A stretch of DNA of 64,000 nucleotides from Microdochium bolleyi (Eukaryota > Ascomycota > Sordariomycetes > Xylariales > Microdochiaceae). The notes under the pieces were generated by a model, which searched no databases, was not told the DNA's origin, and saw only the letters and a list, made by a program, of their open reading frames with translations. Location of the stretch: the NCBI GenBank assembly GCA_001566295.1, contig KQ964246.1:2046001-2110000 (forward strand), read 5' to 3'. Shown here in pieces: positions 33,459-45,619 of this stretch. Both the position numbers and the translations under genes were made by a program. Positions within the stretch are counted from its first letter, which is position 1. Each line of letters starts with the position of its first letter.

Positions 33459-34923
33459 TGTGCTGTCGTGCCAAGGCATTACGAGTTCCGCCAGATCGTC
33501 TACCAAGACTACTCTGCCTCCCGAAGAGAGCCCGACGAGAGATCTGAATAACGACCAACCACGAAGTTGCTCCCGATCGCATCGTGATTGCGCCGAGAGT
33601 CTGTCCGACCCTCGGGCATTTGCAATCTTGATACGCCCAGTGCTTCCGCAGCAGACTCTTAGGTGGAAGCTCCCGTCACCAGCAATATGCGTTTCGTTTC
33701 ATCGACAACCAGGACCACGCAGTGCTTTCGAGCGCACTTGCAAGGTCTCTTGAGTACAAAATGAACATAGCTGTCTTGGCAACGTCGACTATCGAGGCCA
33801 CTGGCTGGCCGGACACTTTGGGGCGGCTTGCTGAATTGACCGATGTTCTTGGGCAGACCTGTATACGAAAACTAGAGCGGCGTTTGGTATACCACTTGGA
33901 CAATGCAGGAGTACGGTGGAGGCACGCAATAGCCCTTTAGAGAAGAACTCATTACGCCGACAACTGCTCCGTTGGGTGTCTAATTATTTATAGCATCATC
34001 TGCAATAGAAACAAGGCAGTCCCCTCTGGGAAGTATTGTTGCCACTCTCTGCTTGGGAAGCTTGGCACAGCTCTAGCTTCGCCAACATACAACGGTTCCT
34101 CTTCACCCACCTCGACGTGAAAGAGGCAGGCAGCAAATCGGTCGATTAGCGGGGGTCTGGTTCTGGGCACCTGGGGCATCCCGCAGGCCGACCACGTTGT
34201 GACATTGAAACCTTTTGACCCCTGGTCGTGTGGTGTTTCCTGCCAATCCTGGCATGGCCTTGCACTTTCTTCAGGGCCCGGCCCCGCGCGGAAGTGATGC
34301 AGAGTGCCAATAAAGCCAACACCCCGGCCATCCATGGATGCCCGCCATCGGGCCCAGCCCTGCCCTGCCTCGCCCGCTCTGTGAATCCTGGATGCCTCTT
34401 CGGCACCTTGACGGAGTATCCGTGTGGCTCCCCCACCGTGTCACGAGCAGACACACCCAAGGAGTTAGGGACTTCTCCAGGCCACTCACGACTTGAGCAG
34501 ATTGAAGGATCTGACCGAGCTTGTTGTTCCGAGCATGGTTGGACACTATGCACCAGACTGCCTAGAGGCTACATCCAATCGCCAATCGCACCGGACTGCA
34601 CGACTTGCGAGACACAAGTCGCCTGCCAATCCCCCTCCCGTCTTGTCGCCGAGGCCGAAAAGCAAACACTAAACGAACATTGCCTTCTAAGCCTTCCTCC
34701 TCTCGCTGCAATCAATCACACGGCCAACAAAGCTTCCAGTCTCAGCAGATCCCGACGACACGCAGCAGTATCGACGGGCAGATGCTTGATGCTTGATGTA
34801 CCGACAGCCGTACGGCCTCGCAGCTGACAGGAGTCCTGGATCACCTTGCGAGCTGAAAGTGCACAGCAGCCACGCCGGCCTCCCGTTCGTTGCCGGCAGG
34901 CGGGCACGAGCTGAGCTGAAAGC
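33459..34923. other. Intergenic, 1.5 kb
   Basis: Downstream of the Ran-binding gene and upstream of the Zn2Cys6 gene. I see no domain-bearing ORF, repeat or RNA gene. Confidence 0.5.
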
Positions 34924-36952
34924 ATGACGGCTGCGCTAGAGCCCAGGCGTCGCGCTCATCGGCCAAAGGTCAAGACTGGGTACGTGATTGCTACCACTTC
35001 TCACCCAACTGCCCATATCGTGCTGCGCATATCGCATGTTCTTCATCCGACATTAGCGGGCAGCAATGCTACCGTTGTGCTCGTGCACTTTCCAAGGGGT
35101 GGGAAAGGGCAAACAACGATATCCTTGGCTAACCCACTTCCTCCGTCTCCGTTCACAGCTGTGCGTGTTGCAAGCGCCGCCACATACGATGCGGCGAGGA
35201 GCGACCCGAATGCCTGCGCTGCCAGATTGCAGGGCTCAAGTGCGAGTACATCATCCCTTTGCGCCAGCAAAGCGTGTCCGCGTCTCCTCCAGCAGCTAAG
35301 ACCAACTCGCCGCCGGAAGAAGAACTGGCCGTGCAGCCGCCAAGTCCGAGTAACGTGGTCCGATGCGAGTCGCCAGACCCTGCCTTCACCCTCGCCCCTG
35401 CGCTGCCATGGAACGTCCCCACGGGTGCCCGGGTCCGCGGCGGTGGCCTGACCCCGTCCGAGTCGCTGTACTTTGAGAACTTCCAGCTGCGCATGGCGGA
35501 GAACCTGTCACGGTGCGGTCTCGCGGACTTCTGGTACCGCACGATCCTCCGCGAGGCCGATACGGACGACTGCGTGTTCCACTGCATCGTGGGCATCGGG
35601 GCGCTTGGCCGTGTGTTCGAGAACAGAGATGGGCGGAGCCCCTCGCCAACAATCACCTCCTTCCTCGGCCTGCCATCTGCCCCCCAGGGCTCCATGGTAT
35701 GGTCAGACCTCGCGCCGGCCATTAGGCAGTATTCGAGAGCTATCTCCTCGTTCAGGGACAAGCTGGCGGAGCCGATCCGGGCAATACCATGCCGGACCAT
35801 CATGCTGGTCACAATCCTGCTCATCGTGTACGAGATGCTCCAGGGGAACGCCAAGGCCGTGGACAGGCTCGTTGCCACTGCACTTCTCACGTTAAAGGAA
35901 AAGATGGCTGCCAGCAAGATCAACGACCTTCACGTCCTGCTGGACAAGTCACGCCTTGACGATGAAGGGGTCATCGAGGCTATTTACCTGATCCCACGGA
36001 TAGCAGCTATGCGCATGGCCATGTGCCCATCAGCACTAGACTTTTCCTGTGAATGGCTGCTACAAATGGGAACACATCCAATGAGTCTCAAAGCGTCGAT
36101 GCCACCTTCGAACCTAGAGGTCGAGGATTTCGAGTAAGTTACAATCATTCCTAAACCCTGAATCAGCCCGTACATTTCGGCAAGTTCGCCATGAAGATGC
36201 CATGCATTAACACAGGAACGAGCTACAGGCATTCGTGGAACCATTTCTTCAGCCTTGCTACCGTATGGTACAACCACATGCACCACAATGTCGCGCCCAA
36301 GCTGGATCGAGACAGCCGCGAACTGGTGGAAAAGCTTGAGAAGCAGCAAGCCAGTATTCTTGCACGCACCAACGAGTGGCGGTCTTTCCTGCAGGCACGA
36401 CTGCTCCGCACTACGAACGCGTTACAGCGGGAGCACGAACAAGTCTGCCTGTTCGCTGCGCGAGTATCGAGCTTCCTGATCATGACCGCCCTGGATCCCC
36501 TCGATAGCGTCTGGGACACTCTTGGGGACCGATGCTACGATGCGCTAAATCTCCTGGAAAAGGCGCTGGGCGAGATCCCGGATGCTGAGATGCCCACGCC
36601 TCTACTCGACGACAAGGTCGTGCCCATGATTCATTACATCACGCAGCACTGCCGCGACAAAGAGGTTCGCGAGCATGGGCTAAGGTTACTTGAGCGGTGT
36701 ATCACAAAGACGAGCCCGTGGGATACACGGGGCTCGTTATTAGGTATGCAGGCCTTTTTGGAAGTCGAGGAAGCAGGCAGGGACGCGAAGGGCCATATAC
36801 CACCAGAATCGAGGTACAAGTGGGTACTGGCACAGTGGAATGATGAGCACACGGAATACAGCTTGCGAATCCGGTGTCTGGTATCTTCGGAGGAGAGGCT
36901 ACTGACTGTGACGACAGCCGCTGCGTATCCGACCCCAAGTCCAAGCCCGTAA
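34924..36952 (+). CDS. Fungal Zn2Cys6 transcription factor, 584 aa
   Basis: Three exons, 34924-34979, 35159-36133 and 36229-36952, give 585 codons. The binuclear zinc cluster spans the first junction. Cys20, 23, 30, 37, 40 and 47 follow C-x2-C-x6-C-x6-C-x2-C-x6-C, with the basic stretch KRRHIRC inside. A Pro/Ser linker follows. The rest resembles the 'fungal-specific transcription factor' helical domain: ESLYFENFQLRMAENL, DDCVFHCIVGIGAL, RQYSRAISSFRDKLAEP and VTILLIVYEMLQGN. It continues to the C-terminus with no acidic activation tail. It probably binds CGG-containing half-sites as a dimer in the nucleus. Targets cannot be inferred from its neighbours, the Ran-binding gene and HRQ1. The second intron was placed at the acceptor (36228) that keeps the frame; an earlier CACAG acceptor leads to a stop. 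Confidence 0.9.
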
Positions 36953-37412
36953 CACGGCACGTGGCTTGGTAGTTTTTGAGCTGATAGCCTTTGAGCTTGC
37001 TTGGTGGGTATATATTTAAGTGCAATGAACAAATTTAGTTTTGAAGCAATGTGTTTGAATATTGCACGATCTATGCACTTGTCATAGCACTGTTCAGTAG
37101 CATTGAGCGCTAGTCTTTGACGAGAGAAAGACGGCGAGCGTTTACGTTGTCCGAAAGAGGCATACTGTCCGAAATACGGACAGCACCAAGGCTTCTGGTG
37201 TCCGGCCGTGGCAGACAAATTGATTGACTAGATCACGGGACCACGCGGTGCTTTTTCCCATGGATAGCGCGAGCATGCACGGGTTCAGGCGCGCGACGCC
37301 GACATGAGTCCCTGACGTCAGTGACTCACAACACTGCTTATTTGACAACAATCTTTCACAAATTCATGGCGGCGCTTAGACTCGTCACACGTGCCTCAGA
37401 AGCAGGCTGAAG
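36953..37412. other. Intergenic, 460 bp, between co-directional genes
   Basis: 3' UTR of the Zn2Cys6 gene and promoter of HRQ1. No other feature was seen. Confidence 0.5.
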
Positions 37413-40400
37413 ATGCCGAACCTGCGAGCTGCCACGGTATCAAACCAGCTAATCAAGCGGAAACGCAAGAGGAAAACTCCTGATGATCTGTCAGCGGATC
37501 TCACCGCAAGTCAGCAAAGTGCCACTGGCACAGATCCGCAAAATGATGCGGGAGACCAGAACGACGGCGTGGGTGATACAAGTGCATCTCCCACAAGCAC
37601 TCCCCCACCGCACCAGCAGCGCAAGAAGATCAGAGAGGCCAGCAAGCCAGCGGAATGCCAGATAGAATGGCCGCCGTACTTCAAGGAGCTCGCCAAGACG
37701 CACGGTGCGCTCAACCTTGTGTCGACGTTCTGCTCGACGCGGAAGCACATCGCAACGACCTTCGACACGATCAAGGCTGCCGTCGAGACGCAGACGAAGA
37801 GGACCCTCACGATCGAGGACGTCGCTACAGTGAAAGCCCTGCGGCCCGACGGTATCACCTTTGCGTACGTCGACGAGATCATGCTGCAGATAGAGGTCAA
37901 GGGTGCGGAGCGAGATAGCACTTTCAAGTCTGGCCGCGCCAAAGACTTCCGCTCACAAGGACCTGCTGCGGACGCGTCGGTCGGTGGGCTGACTGGGCTC
38001 GATGAGATTGGGAGGTATCACCCAGATGAGGCGCCGCTTGAACCTGGGCGGCAGGTGCTGTTCTTTGAATTTGTCGATGGCGACCTGAAGCGCCAGGTGC
38101 AGAACAAGAAGACTGGCGAGGCGACGAATCCGAACAGGAAGCTGCGGAATGAGGACGTCAAGATGCCAGTCTTCAGTCAGAAGCAGCTGACCACGCTGAT
38201 CGGGAAGCGCAACCAGAAATTCAATGATGCGATTATCGCGTTCTTGAACAAGTGTGTCGAGGATCAGGTGGACCCCGAGATGGTGCTCATGCAGCAAGCA
38301 CTTGAGTTCGTTCCTGTGCCACCAGAGTCTGAGCCATCTACGCCGAAGCCAGTGCAGAGCACAATACCCAAAACTATCCCGAGCGAGCGGAAGAGTATCC
38401 CGGATATTGTGCAGGAGATCAAGGAAAGTCCGTGGTACACAGGCCAGATTGTGCCCGATGGGCATCGAGTTTTCGAGGCACAGGACCCGGTCTATGGGGA
38501 GCTCGACTTCCTGCTGAGCCAAGACATGGTGAACACGCTGTACAATGCGAAGAACATCACTCAATTCTACGCACATCAGACCGAAGCTATCAACAGTCTA
38601 CATGCAGGCCACAACGTGGTCGTGGCAACGTCGACCAGCTCGGGGAAGTCACTCATCTACCAACTACCCGTACTACATGCCCTCGAGAAGGACCACAACA
38701 CTCGAGCTATGTACATATTTCCGACAAAAGCACTGGCGCAGGACCAGAAAAGAAGTCTGAAGGAGATGCTGTCGTTCATGCCCGGTTTGGAGGATACGAT
38801 GGTTGATACCTTTGACGGGGATACACCTTTCAAGGAGAGAAACCTGATTCGGGAAGAGGCACGAATCATCTTCACAAACCCGGACATGCTTCACATCACG
38901 ATCTTACCACAGGAAGATCGCTGGCGAACCTTCCTGAAGAATCTCCGATACGTTGTTGGTAAGTCACGACCTCATTACGCGCAACTTTTCACTCATGGCT
39001 GACAATGTCACAATAGTCGATGAGCTCCACTACTACAACGGTCTTATGGGCTCACACATTGCTTTCATCATGCGCCGTCTGCGTCGTATATGCGCTGCTC
39101 TCGGCAACCGCAAAGTAAGGTTCATCTCCTGTTCTGCCACTGTTGCAAATCCAGAACAACACTTCAGAACAATCTTCGGCATGGACGATGTCCATCTGAT
39201 TGACTTTGATGGCTCTCCTTCTGGGCGCAAGGAGTTTCTGTGCTGGAACACTCCCTTCAAGGACGCCAAGGATCCTTCGAGTGGCCGAGGGAATGCCCTG
39301 GCCGAGTGTGCCAGACTCTTTTGTGCCCTGATATTGCGCGGCGTGCGCGTTATCGCTTTCTGTCGAGTTAGAAAACAGTGCGAAGAGCTTGTGACAGCTG
39401 CCAAATTCGAGCTCGAATCACTAGGTCGCCCGGAATGTATGGCCCGGATCATGGGCTATCGAGGTGGCTATACTGCGCAGGATCGAAGACGTATCGAGAC
39501 AGAAATGTTTGAGGGGAAGCTGATCGGCATCATTGCCACGACTGCCCTCGAGCTCGGTGTTGACATCGGCACACTTGACTGTGTGCTCACACTGGGATTC
39601 CCCTACACGATAGCCAATCTGAGGCAGCAGAGCGGTAGAGCAGGGCGCAGAAATCGCGACTCCCTGTCGATACTCGTCGGTGACTGCTTTCCGACGGACC
39701 AGCACTATATGCAAAACCCTGACGAGCTCTTTACGAAACCAAACTGCGAGCTCCAAGTAGACCTGGAGAACATGCTTGTATTGGAAGGTCACATACAGTG
39801 TGCTGCATTTGAGATGCCAATCAACCCCGTCGAAGATGCGAAGTACTTCAGCAAGGACCTGGGCAAGATTGCAGAAGAGAGGCTGGTCAAAGATGATCTC
39901 GGCTTTTACCATTGCCATGACCGCTTCCGGCCGAAACCGTCCGACATGGTTGCGATCAGAGATACAGAAGAGGACCACTTTGCCATAGTGGACATCTCGC
40001 ATGGCAGGAATGTCGTGCTGGAAGAGCTAGAAGCATCACGAGCATTCTTCACGCTGTACGACGGTGCGATATTTTTGCACCAAGGCAACTCGTATCTTGT
40101 GCGAGACTTCAAGCCTGATCAGCAGATTGCCAAGGTCGAGAAGGTCAAGGTCGAGTGGACGACGCAGCAGCGCGACTTTACAGATATCGACCCGGTCGAG
40201 ACAGAAGCGATCCGCAAGATCCCTGGCTCTATGTCTCGTGCTTTCCACGGGGCAATCCGCGTCACCCAGAACGTGTTTGGCTACTTCAAGATAGACAAGC
40301 GGCGCCGGATCCTGGACGCAGTGGAGGTCGACAATCCTCCCATCATCCGAAACAGCAAGGGAATGTGGCTCGATGTGCCGAAGAGAGCGCTTGATATCCT

Positions 40401-40974
40401 CGTCGAGCGTCGCCTCAATGTCGCCGGTGCGATTCACGCGGCCGAGCACGCTATCCTGAGTCTGATGCCAAACTACGTGATTAGCATGCCTGGCGATGTC
40501 CGCACAGAATGCAAGCTGGGCATGAAAGAATTCGCCCAAAAGGAATCCACTCGCAAGCGACCCGCCCGCTTAACGTTCTACGACGCCAAGGGCGGCGCCA
40601 GCGGATCGGGCATCAGCACAAAAGCGTTTGAGTTTGTCGACATGCTGCTGGTGCAGGCTGTCAAGCGGGTTGAGTGCTGCTACTGCGAGTCTGGGTGCCC
40701 CGAGTGCGTATGTTCCGATCTGTGCAAGCACGCGAACGAAGTCATGAGTAAAGCTGGAAGCATGGTTATCCTCAAGACGCTTCTCAACATGCACATTGAT
40801 GTCGAGGCGCTGCCCATGGGTCCCGAGGAGAACAGCCCTGCAGGTATTGAGACTGTCGTACTGGCGGAGACGGTGCCGTCCAAAGGCAGGATCTTTGTGG
40901 ATGATGTGGAGGTCAAGATCGAGGAGACTGAAGAGGGCAGTTCAGCTACCGCAGGTGGCTTCCTCACGAGGTGA
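37413..40974 (+). CDS. hrq1: RecQ4-like ATP-dependent 3'-5' DNA helicase Hrq1, 1167 aa
   Basis: Two exons, 37413-38958 and 39017-40974, total 1168 codons. The intron falls just before the DExH box. The N-terminal 380 residues include a basic start (KRKRKRK) and a conserved ubiquitin-like-fold region. The superfamily 2 core follows: FYAHQTEAINSLHAG (Q-like motif), TSTSSGKS (Walker A, Lys412), DELH (517-520), SCSAT (motif III), TTALELGVDIG and QQSGRAGRR (motif VI, about 719-727). The C-terminal DUF1998 domain carries a Cys cluster, CYCESGCPECVC...CKH, which probably binds zinc. Hrq1 works in crosslink repair and telomere maintenance, mostly in the nucleus. Length and motif order match fungal orthologues. 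Confidence 0.95.
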
Positions 40975-41039
40975 CGATCATAACAATGATGTTTTCATAT
41001 CCTTTTTACCAGTCAGCGCGAATACGCCAGTGAAGGCAT

Positions 41040-41852
41040 CTATACAGCGAAGTCATGGACGAGCCTGCAGTTCGCGCTCCTTTTCTCACCAGTAGCCTTG
41101 ATCGTCTTCGTGACCCTCGCCTTGCCGACATACCTCTTCGCCTCGCCATCCGCGGTCCCCTTTCCCGTGATCTGGAATCCCCAGACGTTATCAGCCACCC
41201 ACGGCTCTGGGTCGCCCGGCCTTTCGCTGCGCGCGTGCAGTCTCACCACAAAATCCTCGGCTCCCCATCCCTCAACTAGAAAATCGTCGAGCCCTTCTCC
41301 CTCCCCCCCGCCCTCATCCTGCAGCTCCGCGACGCGGACCACCCACATCCTCCCGACCACCCTGCCGATCACGGGCTGTTCGTCGACGAACTCGGTCCCG
41401 TCAATGGGGCGCGTGCTGCTCCTGGTCGTGGACAACCCGACGGCCCGGAGCGGTGCCTCGCCGAGCCAGCCGAGCTTCGAGACGCCCGTGGACAGCGTCA
41501 TCGTGGGAGGGGCATCGTCGGGGCGGGACGTCACCTCGACCTTGAAAGTGGCAATCTTTGCGATCTGACGCAGAAAGTAAGGGAGGTTTTGCTACAGGAC
41601 CGGGGAGAGAACGGCGTCAGATTAGTAGAAGCTGCTGGGCCGTGGTGCTGGGCCGTGGAGCGGGCAAGGGGTTGTCTGCGGCTTACAAGGACCATCATCT
41701 CCTCCTGGGAGTCGCTGAGATTCTTGTTCTGTTCGTGTAGGTCAGCTTCTGCAAGTCACATTCGGAGGTATCAGATGTAGATCAGAATTACGACGTACGA
41801 GGAAGAACGACCCATTGACGTTAGGAACAGCCATGGTCGCTGGCGCCGCCAT
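41040..41852 (-). CDS. Small unrecognised protein with two mini-exons, 215 aa
   Basis: Three exons, 41799-41852 (54 bp), 41687-41728 (42 bp) and 41040-41591, give 216 codons. Each intron keeps phase 0 and has GTACGT/GTAAGC donors and CTGAC branch points. The start MAAPATMAVPNVNGSFFL joins NKNLSDSQEEMMVL and then QNLPYFLRQIAKIATFKVEV. The remainder alternates beta strands rich in Val/Thr/Gly, such as EFVDEQPVIGRVVGRMWVV and WGFQITGKG. This could be a small lipocalin-like or fatty-acid-binding beta barrel. I recall only a loose resemblance to uncharacterised proteins of filamentous ascomycetes, so no function is given. There is no signal peptide. It is convergent with HRQ1, with only 65 bp between the stop codons. 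Confidence 0.72.
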
Positions 41853-42906
41853 GTTTGCCAGCTCTAAAATCGAGACCAGGAAAGACTTCGGGTTCGGAAA
41901 CAGAGAAGATACTCGGGCGAATCGTGTTCGATGCTTGTCGACTGCTCCGAGTCTTGGAGGTGTTTCCTGCGTCGAGCTCAAGAGAAGATCGTCTAAAGCA
42001 TACCTCGGCGGCCGCAGGAAGGTTCTCATGGTTCTTCGACGGCCGTTTTATCTAGAGCTGTCAGACATGTCTCGGATGGTGCCGTGATCACCTGCAAGAA
42101 ACCCCACTTGTGATGCCTACCTTCGTATCTACTGGTTCCTAGATAGATGAGACCACCGCTCCGCTGTCTGCTGGACGTGGTGGTGTCCTCAACGCAAGCA
42201 AGGACACCCAATATACTACCCACTTTTTCAGGCTGTCCAAGCATACTGAGATCCACGAAAGTACACCGCAAAATTACCGCTGGACAACCATCAGAAGAGC
42301 GCCCTCAATGTCGTCGGCTGGGACAGCGAACTGGTTTCCATATCTGGGTCACCTCCCAGGTGGTGGATGTGGCGAGCAGCTCCCGTGTTGCTGTCATCCA
42401 CCGTTCTTGTCTCTTGGAGTCGGCCACCGGCCAGCCCCGTTCCGCGGGAGGAGCCGAGGCTGTCTCTCGTTTCTAGACTATACTCCGCCCTGGCTCGCCG
42501 CCCTTGCACATTGTCTGAGGGGCTAGAAATCAAAGATTCCTTCCGCGTCTACGAACGAGACACCAGCTCCAAGTCCAATGAGTTGTGCAACGTGTGATTG
42601 TCAACGACTATATGCACCAATATATGGGGATCCCTACTGTACCTCGTGACGGAGTAGAACTGGCAGTGCTGTTCCTGACAGTAATGAATCTTGATCCAAC
42701 ATTGATGCTGACACCTGGATTGCATGAATGCGTTACTGAATAAACGTTCACCTGGCTGTAGATCACCACTACCGCAATGCGCCGAGCAGTATTCATGATT
42801 GACAGTGCAGATCGCTGAGCCACATGGTACCAACGCATTGATGGTTTTACACTGGTGCTTGGCTGTGATTTAACTTTATATGCAACGCACAGGGAGGCTG
42901 GCGTTC
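41853..42906. other. Intergenic, 1.05 kb
   Basis: Promoter of the small unknown protein and 3' flank of the carboxylase alpha gene. No supported ORF or repeat was seen. Confidence 0.5.
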
Positions 42907-45299
42907 TCATAATCTTGGCTTGGCAGCACCTGGACAACCTCCATCATCCCCTTTCTCATGACCACCCTCGAGCTCGATTTCACAGATCAAGGTGCCCTCG
43001 CCAATATCCTCGCCATCCTCAGCCTCGCACACCCAGCCGACCTTGCCCGCCCTGGAGCTCCGGACCTCGAGCTCCATCTTCATCTGGCGGATCACGCACA
43101 CGACATCGCCCGCCTTGACGTAGTCGCCCTCGTCGACGAGGATCTCCATGAGCTTTCCCGAGAACGGGGCGATGACGTGCCGTGCGTCACCTGGCGAGCC
43201 CCGACGTCGCTGCGAGAGCGCTGCCGCGGAACTAGAGCTCGTAGAGGACAGGTGCATCGTGTACGGTGTTGATGTGCTGCCGCTCGTGGAGGCGTCGCTG
43301 AGGATGATCTCGGCGGACATCGAGGTTGGGAACTCGTTCCGGAGGACCCGGGAGAGCTCGAGATGGTGTGTTGGGCCTGGTGCTGCACCGTTGGCTGCTG
43401 TTGGATTCTTCTTGTCCTTGGTGTCTCCAGGCAGCAGTGTGATTGACCAGGCGTCCCCTTTTCTGAACAGTAGCGTGGCATTGATCATGTTCGTCGAGCC
43501 AGAAGAAGAAGAAGAAGAAGAGGAAACAACCCCGTGGCTCCCATAACCTGCACCAAGTGCAGCACCGACACCGGATTGCGCGGCCTGCCCCAGCAGTCCC
43601 GCGGTGAGGTTGCTGCCCTCGGCAACAAGCTGGCCTTGATTCGCTTCGAGCCAGCGTGTGTCACACCTGCCGAGTCTGAAATCCTCCGAGCACGCAATGG
43701 CTCGCAAGATGTCGAGATTTGTCTTGACGCCGGCCACGTGCGTCTCCCCGAGTGCACGCTGGGCCTTGCGCACCACGCCCTCCCAGCTAGGCGCCGTCAC
43801 AATAATCTTGGCAATGACGCTGTCAAACTCGGACGAGACGAGCGTGTCATAGCCTGGGACGATGTGCGTATCGACGCGTATCCCATTGCCTGTGGGGAAG
43901 CGTGCAGTCTGGATTTTGCCGATGCTCAGAGTCCAATTGGCATCATCATTTGCCAAGCTTGATTCTGCTTCGTTATTTGTCGAGCCGGCCCTTGGACCTG
44001 ATGGTTCGATGTTCTCTGCTGTGAGGCGGAACTGGATGGAGTACAAGTTAGGCAGTGTCATTGATGTGGATAGTGGCTCGTCGGTTGAACCCTTATGGTG
44101 TCGCACAAGGCCCAGCTGTGACAGTGTAGCTCCTTGTGCTATGTGCAGCTGTATGGCCACGATATCGAGTGAGCATATGGACTCCGTGACTGTGTGTTCG
44201 ACTTGCAGGCGTGGGTTAATTTCAAGGAAGAAGAACTCGTGTGTGGTTGGATTCACAAGAAACTCAAAGGTGCCCAAAGAGAAGTAGTTGATCTGGGAGG
44301 AGCACGGTATTAGTATGATTTGTGCCACCGGGGGACTCAGCGTCTGAGAATACCTTCTCCGCCATTGCGACAGCAGACTGAATCACTCTATTCACAAGAG
44401 CTCTATCAGACAAGGTGCTCGGTGCCAGCTCGACAATCTTCTGATACTTCCTCTGGATGCTGCACTCGCGTTCCCACAGATGTGCGGCTTGCCCGGAGCC
44501 GTCGCCCACGATCTGGACCTCAACATGACGGAAACCGTCGACGGCAGCCTTCTCACAGAAGACCTGCCGTGAAGGGCTCTCCTGGATGGCACGCCGAAGC
44601 AAGTTCTCCAGGCCTGCCGGTTGCCGAACAAGGCGAATTCCTCTACCACCGCCGCCATCAACGGCCTTAATCATAATAGGATAGCCGATCCTGTTGGCAA
44701 AGGCCTGCACATCCTCTAGGGAGTTGGTCGGGGTCTGTAGGGCCGGGCAGACAGGTACATGGCCTAACTCGAGTTCCTCTGTCAGCGAGCTCTCGCCCTT
44801 GTACAATTGGAGGAGACTCTGGGTTGGACACAACTCACACTCCACAGCCAGTTTCCTCGCCATCAGCTTGTCCCCGGTCCTGTCCAGGACAGCCCAGCCT
44901 GGTCCTACCACCACCACGCCCGCCTCTTCCCACATCCGGCTGGTGAACTCTGCCGATTCGCTGAGAAAGCCATAACCAGGATGCACGGCGTCGATGTTGG
45001 CGTCCTTGGCGAGCTTAACAAAGTGGTCGATATCCAGGTACGAGGCCGGCGAGGGCAGCTCGATGGCTTCCGAGGCATGGATAACGTGCGTCGCGTCGCC
45101 CTTCGTGTACGCTGCGATGGCGCAGATCCCCAGTTCTCGTGCTGCAGCGAGCACTCTTACTGCAATCTCGCCTCTGAGGCAATGCCGGATCAGAGCCCCC
45201 CCGCATTCTGAAGCTTTGGACTATTTCCGGGACGCAGACATACCTGTTTGCAACGAGAAGCCGCTTGATGGGCCTCGGGGGCGGTCTGTCGGGCAACAT
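42907..45299 (-). CDS. Biotin-dependent acyl-CoA carboxylase, alpha (biotin carboxylase + biotinyl) subunit, 753 aa
   Basis: Three exons, 45244-45299, 44354-45173 and 42907-44292, give 754 codons. The biotin carboxylase domain (residues 8 to about 460) shows LLVANRGEIAVRVL, HPGYGFLSE, the ATP-grasp glycine loop DGGGGRGIRLV, ERECSIQRKYQKIVELAP and EINPRLQVEHTVTE. A linker with poly-Ser follows. The biotinyl domain (about 665-735) has APFSGKLMEILVDEGDYVKAGDVV and the acceptor lysine in MKME (Lys697). The two residues before Met are Arg-Gln, where Glu-Ala or Glu-Ser is usual. The layout matches MCC/PCC alpha chains of about 720 aa, not multidomain acetyl-CoA carboxylase. No mitochondrial presequence is obvious, so it may be cytosolic. 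The partner is the divergent gene starting at 45620. The substrate is unknown: acetyl-, propionyl-, methylcrotonyl- or another acyl-CoA. Confidence 0.9.
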
Positions 45300-45619
45300 T
45301 GCGAGGCTAAAACGATCTGGGACTGTTGCTCAGGCCGTCATGTCAGAGAAACAAGTTTCCTTTGGTGACCGGCCCGTCGGCCTGGATGGTCGAGGTTATG
45401 GTGGAGGGAGGGATTCCGCACACGCGCGGAATGCCGAATCCCCAGGAACGCGGGGGCGGGCCGAGGCAGGAGCTCGCCTTCCCCACACAATCCTGGCGAC
45501 CATCGCACTTTCCCCACAGTCTCCAACTCGTGGAGGGCAGCAGACCGTTGCTTTGTGTTTCTGCTCTTGTGCATCCATGTCGGAGAGGGAACGGCGGCAC
45601 CTCAGATCACGGAGCCCCC
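45300..45619. promoter_or_regulatory. Shared bidirectional promoter of the acyl-CoA carboxylase pair
   Basis: Only 320 bp separates the two start codons, so both promoters and 5' UTRs must fit here. It has a GC-box-like GGGGCGGGCC and the inverted repeat listed separately. This arrangement implies co-expression of the two subunits. Confidence 0.7.
45413..45432. promoter_or_regulatory. Inverted repeat ATTCCGC-N6-GCGGAAT (CCG-N8-CGG)
   Basis: Perfect 7-bp arms sit near the left third of the shared carboxylase promoter. The CCG...CGG spacing of 8 resembles a site for a dimeric Zn2Cys6 factor. Binding is inference from the symmetry. Confidence 0.5.
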
